From assembly GCF_021732705.1 (NCBI RefSeq), contig NZ_JAKFUM010000003.1:434001-498000 (forward strand): a DNA stretch of 64,000 nucleotides, in the 5' to 3' direction. A program made the translations under genes and the position numbers. The DNA is from Nevskia sp. (GTDB taxonomy: Bacteria > Pseudomonadota > Gammaproteobacteria > Nevskiales > Nevskiaceae). The notes beneath the pieces are model-generated. The model worked only from the letters and a program-made list of their open reading frames with translations. It was not told the DNA's origin and did not search any database. Shown here piece after piece: positions 61,597 through 64,000 of this stretch. The first letter of the stretch is position 1; every line of letters begins with the position of its first letter.

Positions 61597-63303
61597 GTGA
61601 ACAAGGCCACCACCACCTTCCGCGCGGCGCGCGACCTGTTGCTGCGCCATCGCAGCGACTACACGTCCGCGATGCGCGAGTTCGCCTGGCCGCAGTTGCC
61701 CAGCTTCAACTGGGCGCTCGACCATTTCGATGATCTGGCGCGCGGCAACGGCAGCACTGCGCTGTGGATCGTCGATGACGCCGGCAACGAGCTGAAGCGC
61801 TCGTTCGAAGAACTGCGCATCGCTTCCAATCGCACCGCCAACTGGCTGCGCGCACTCGGCGTGCGGCGTGGCGATCGCCTGCTGGTGATGCTGCCGAATC
61901 GGGTCGAGCTGTGGGAAGTGATGCTGGCGGCGATCAAGCTCGGTGCGGTGCTGGCACCGGCGACGCAGATCCTGTCGGTGGCCGACCTTCAAGACCGCAT
62001 CGAGCGCGGCGACATGCGCGCGGTGATCGCCGATGAGGCCAGCACGGCCAAGTTCGATGGCATCGCCGACGGCAGGCTCAAGATCGTCGTCGGTGGCGAA
62101 GCCGAGGGCTGGACTGCGTACTCGGAAGCGGCACATGCCGCAGACGGCTACACCGCCGATGGCGCGACCGAGGGCAGCGATCCCTGCGTGCTGTATTTCA
62201 CGTCCGGCACTACCTCGAAGCCGAAGATGGTGCTGCACACCCAGACCAGCTATCCGGTCGGTCATCTGAGCACGATGTACTGGCTCGGCCTGCAGGCCGG
62301 CGACGTGCATCTGAACATCAGCTCGCCGGGCTGGGCCAAGCACGCCTGGAGTTGCTTCTTCGCGCCCTGGCAGGTCGGTGCGACGGTGTTCATCTACAAC
62401 CAGGGCCGCTTCGATGGCGCGAAGACCTTGGCGACCATCGTCCGCTGTGGCGTCACCAGCCTGTGTGCGCCGCCGACGGCTTGGCGCAGCCTTATCCTGG
62501 AAGACCTGAGGGCCTATCCGGTCGCGCTGCGCGAGCTGACCAGCGCCGGCGAGCCGCTGAATCCGGAAGTGATCGAACAGGTCAAAGCTGCATGGGGCAT
62601 CACCATCCGCGAAGGCTTCGGCCAGACCGAATCGACCGCGATGCTCGGCAACCCGCCGGGTCAGCCGGTGCGTTACGGCTCGATGGGCCGGCCGCTGCCG
62701 GGTTATCAGATTGATCTGCTCGATCTCGATGGCACGGTGGCCCGGGAAGGCGAGATTTCAGTTCGGCTGAGCCCGCGCCCGACCGCGATCATGGCCGGCT
62801 ACGCGGGCGACGACGCGAAGACGCGGAAAGCGCTCGGTGGCTCGCACTACGGCACCGCCGATGTCGCGTCGATCGACGCTGATGGCTACTACTGGTACGT
62901 CGGTCGTACTGATGACGTGTTCAAGAGTTCGGACTACCGCATCTCGCCGTTCGAGCTGGAAAGCGCCTTGCTCGAACATCCGGCGGTCGCCGAAGCGGCC
63001 GTGTTCGAAAGCCCGGACTCGAAGCGTCTCTGCGTGCCCAAGGCCTGCGTGATCCTGACACCCGGCCATGCACCGACAGCGGACACCGCGAAAGTGATCC
63101 TGCAGTTCGCGCGCGAGCGGCTGGCGCCGTACCAGAAGATCCGCGTGCTGGAGTTCTGCGAGCTGCCGAAGACCGTGTCCGGCAAGGTCAAGCGCAACGA
63201 ACTGCGCGCCACCGAAGCCGAGCGCCGTGCGTCCGGAACCCGCGGTCCGCACGAGTATTTCGACACCGATTTCCCCGAGCTGCTGGATACCCGACGCGCC
63301 TGA
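61597..63303 (+). CDS. AMP-dependent acyl-CoA synthetase (CymE-like candidate)
   Basis: 568 residues from GTG 61597, four bases after the aldolase stop. The P-loop is [17 protein letters not shown], and further motifs are [40 protein letters not shown] and the catalytic Lys in [13 protein letters not shown]. It resembles medium-chain/benzoate-type acyl-CoA synthetases. In P. putida the p-cymene operon ends with an acetyl-CoA-synthetase-like gene (cymE), which fits this position. The acid activated here is unknown. Confidence 0.9.
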   Translation: MNKATTTFRAARDLLLRHRSDYTSAMREFAWPQLPSFNWALDHFDDLARGNGSTALWIVDDAGNELKRSFEELRIASNRTANWLRALGVRRGDRLLVMLPNRVELWEVMLAAIKLGAVLAPATQILSVADLQDRIERGDMRAVIADEASTAKFDGIADGRLKIVVGGEAEGWTAYSEAAHAADGYTADGATEGSDPCVLYFTSGTTSKPKMVLHTQTSYPVGHLSTMYWLGLQAGDVHLNISSPGWAKHAWSCFFAPWQVGATVFIYNQGRFDGAKTLATIVRCGVTSLCAPPTAWRSLILEDLRAYPVALRELTSAGEPLNPEVIEQVKAAWGITIREGFGQTESTAMLGNPPGQPVRYGSMGRPLPGYQIDLLDLDGTVAREGEISVRLSPRPTAIMAGYAGDDAKTRKALGGSHYGTADVASIDADGYYWYVGRTDDVFKSSDYRISPFELESALLEHPAVAEAAVFESPDSKRLCVPKACVILTPGHAPTADTAKVILQFARERLAPYQKIRVLEFCELPKTVSGKVKRNELRATEAERRASGTRGPHEYFDTDFPELLDTRRA

Positions 63304-63346
63304 GCCCCGCTCAACTGCCGCGCATCATCTGAACCGGAAGACCGCC

Positions 63347-64000
63347 ATGAACGCACCCGTCACGCCCGAGTCGAAGCCGATTCCGCTGTCCGAACTGCCG
63401 GTCGTCTGGACCGACAAGGAAAAGCATCGCTTCAAGGTCGCCCGGCGCAGCTTCGTCGACCCGGACATCCTGAAGACCGAATACGAGACGATCTTCAATA
63501 AGTGCTGGCTGTACCTCGGTCACGAGTCGGAACTTGCCAAGCCGGGCGACTTCGTGACCCGCATCGTTGCCAAGCGCAGCATCCTGTTCACCCGGGACGC
63601 CAGCGGCAAGATCAATGCGATGTTCAACACCTGTCCGCATCGCGGTGCGCAGGTTTGCCGCGAGCGCAAGGGCAACGCCAAGTCGTTCCAGTGCTTCTAT
63701 CACGGCTGGGTGTTCGGCTCTGACGGCAAGCTCAAGAGCCAGCCGGGTGCCGAGTGCTATCCGGACGACTTCAACGCCGACGGCGATGCCAATCTGGTAC
63801 CGGTGCCGCGGCTCGATTCCTACCGCGGCTTCTGGTTCATCTGCTTCGATGCCAACGTGCAGTCGCTGCCGGATTATCTGGCCGGCGCGAAGGAGTGGAT
63901 CGACATCGTCGCCGACCAGTCGGAAACGATGATGACCCTGGTCGGCGGCACGCAGGAGTACCAGATTCGCGCCAACTGGAAGCTCTTGACCGAGAACTCG
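63347..64000 (+). CDS. Rieske ring-hydroxylating dioxygenase large subunit (3' end outside window)
   Basis: 218 residues visible. The Rieske cluster is CPHRG (C96, H98) and CFYHGW (C116, H119), giving C-X-H-X17-C-X2-H. The catalytic mononuclear-iron domain is just beginning ([10 protein letters not shown]) at the window end. It hydroxylates an aromatic acid, with ferredoxin and reductase partners not in view. ATG 63347 lies 43 bp past the CoA ligase stop. With the lower-pathway genes upstream, this defines a meta-cleavage catabolic operon, p-cumate type being the best guess. Confidence 0.93.
   Translation, partial: MNAPVTPESKPIPLSELPVVWTDKEKHRFKVARRSFVDPDILKTEYETIFNKCWLYLGHESELAKPGDFVTRIVAKRSILFTRDASGKINAMFNTCPHRGAQVCRERKGNAKSFQCFYHGWVFGSDGKLKSQPGAECYPDDFNADGDANLVPVPRLDSYRGFWFICFDANVQSLPDYLAGAKEWIDIVADQSETMMTLVGGTQEYQIRANWKLLTENS

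Noticed and set aside
1-64000. CRISPR array, rRNA operon or complete insertion sequence
   Set aside because: No regularly spaced repeats, no rRNA stretches and no transposase frame were seen anywhere in the window.

Overview
The window is GC-rich, coding-dense chromosomal DNA of a free-living gammaproteobacterium. Several blocks point that way: gshB-algH-ruvX-pyrB-(inactive dihydroorotase) next to pilH and pilJ as in pseudomonads and xanthomonads, a TonB/ExbB/ExbD/ExbD receptor locus, an ATP-dependent PEP carboxykinase, prlC, and the start of an aromatic meta-cleavage cluster. A Nevskiales/Solimonadales- or Xanthomonadales-like organism is my best guess. That is inference from gene content; no 16S gene is present.

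Layout. 1-6.5 kb: the 3' part of a symporter-fused hybrid histidine kinase converging on a NarL-type response regulator, a DcaP-like porin, two small membrane proteins and an MmyB-type regulator. 6.5-11.5 kb (minus strand): ExbD, TonB, one large TonB-dependent receptor, ExbB and ExbD. The receptor reading frame appears broken inside its signal peptide. 11.8-20.8 kb: housekeeping genes (5'-nucleotidase, oligopeptidase A, lipoprotein esterase, gamma-carbonic anhydrase, gpmA, DUF455, FAH hydrolase, beta-barrel protein). 21.1-25.7 kb: a translationally coupled phosphorelay operon (degenerate receiver-HPt, CHASE hybrid kinase, NarL regulator). 25.9-28.3 kb: a LysR regulator divergent from an AhpD-like protein and an SDR, with a clear LysR box between them. 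28.4-35.2 kb: a GAF-PAS hybrid kinase, pckA, pilJ and pilH. 35.3-39.7 kb: pyrimidine and glutathione genes. 39.7-50.1 kb: transport, oxidoreductase and hydrolase genes, including three unusual domain fusions (sulfite-oxidase-like/pentapeptide; sterol desaturase/creatininase; DCC/Coq7) and tRNA-Thr(TGT).

From about 50.1 to 58.5 kb the character changes. Coding density is lower, all genes lie on the plus strand, there are 280-630 bp gaps, and at least one gene is decayed. The solid genes are an NTF2-like protein, a HEAT-like protein, a cupin, a YdeI-family protein, a nadM-Nudix plus nadV nicotinamide-salvage pair, and an SRPBCC protein. nadM and nadV each carry a perfect hairpin that puts the Shine-Dalgarno sequence in its apical loop right before the ATG, and both have a GGATAGACC motif further upstream. 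I regard this paired leader as the most interesting unexplained signal in the window.

58.5-64 kb is the beginning of an aromatic-acid catabolic cluster, most like p-cumate/p-cymene degradation: a CmtD-like class II aldolase-fold protein facing away, then acetaldehyde dehydrogenase, 4-hydroxy-2-oxovalerate aldolase, an acyl-CoA synthetase, and a Rieske dioxygenase large subunit cut by the window end. A MITE-like inverted repeat occupies the divergent control region. GGCGTGA-type heptamer repeats, arranged as inverted pairs, sit at two operon junctions (pyrB/pyrC-like and acetaldehyde dehydrogenase/aldolase).
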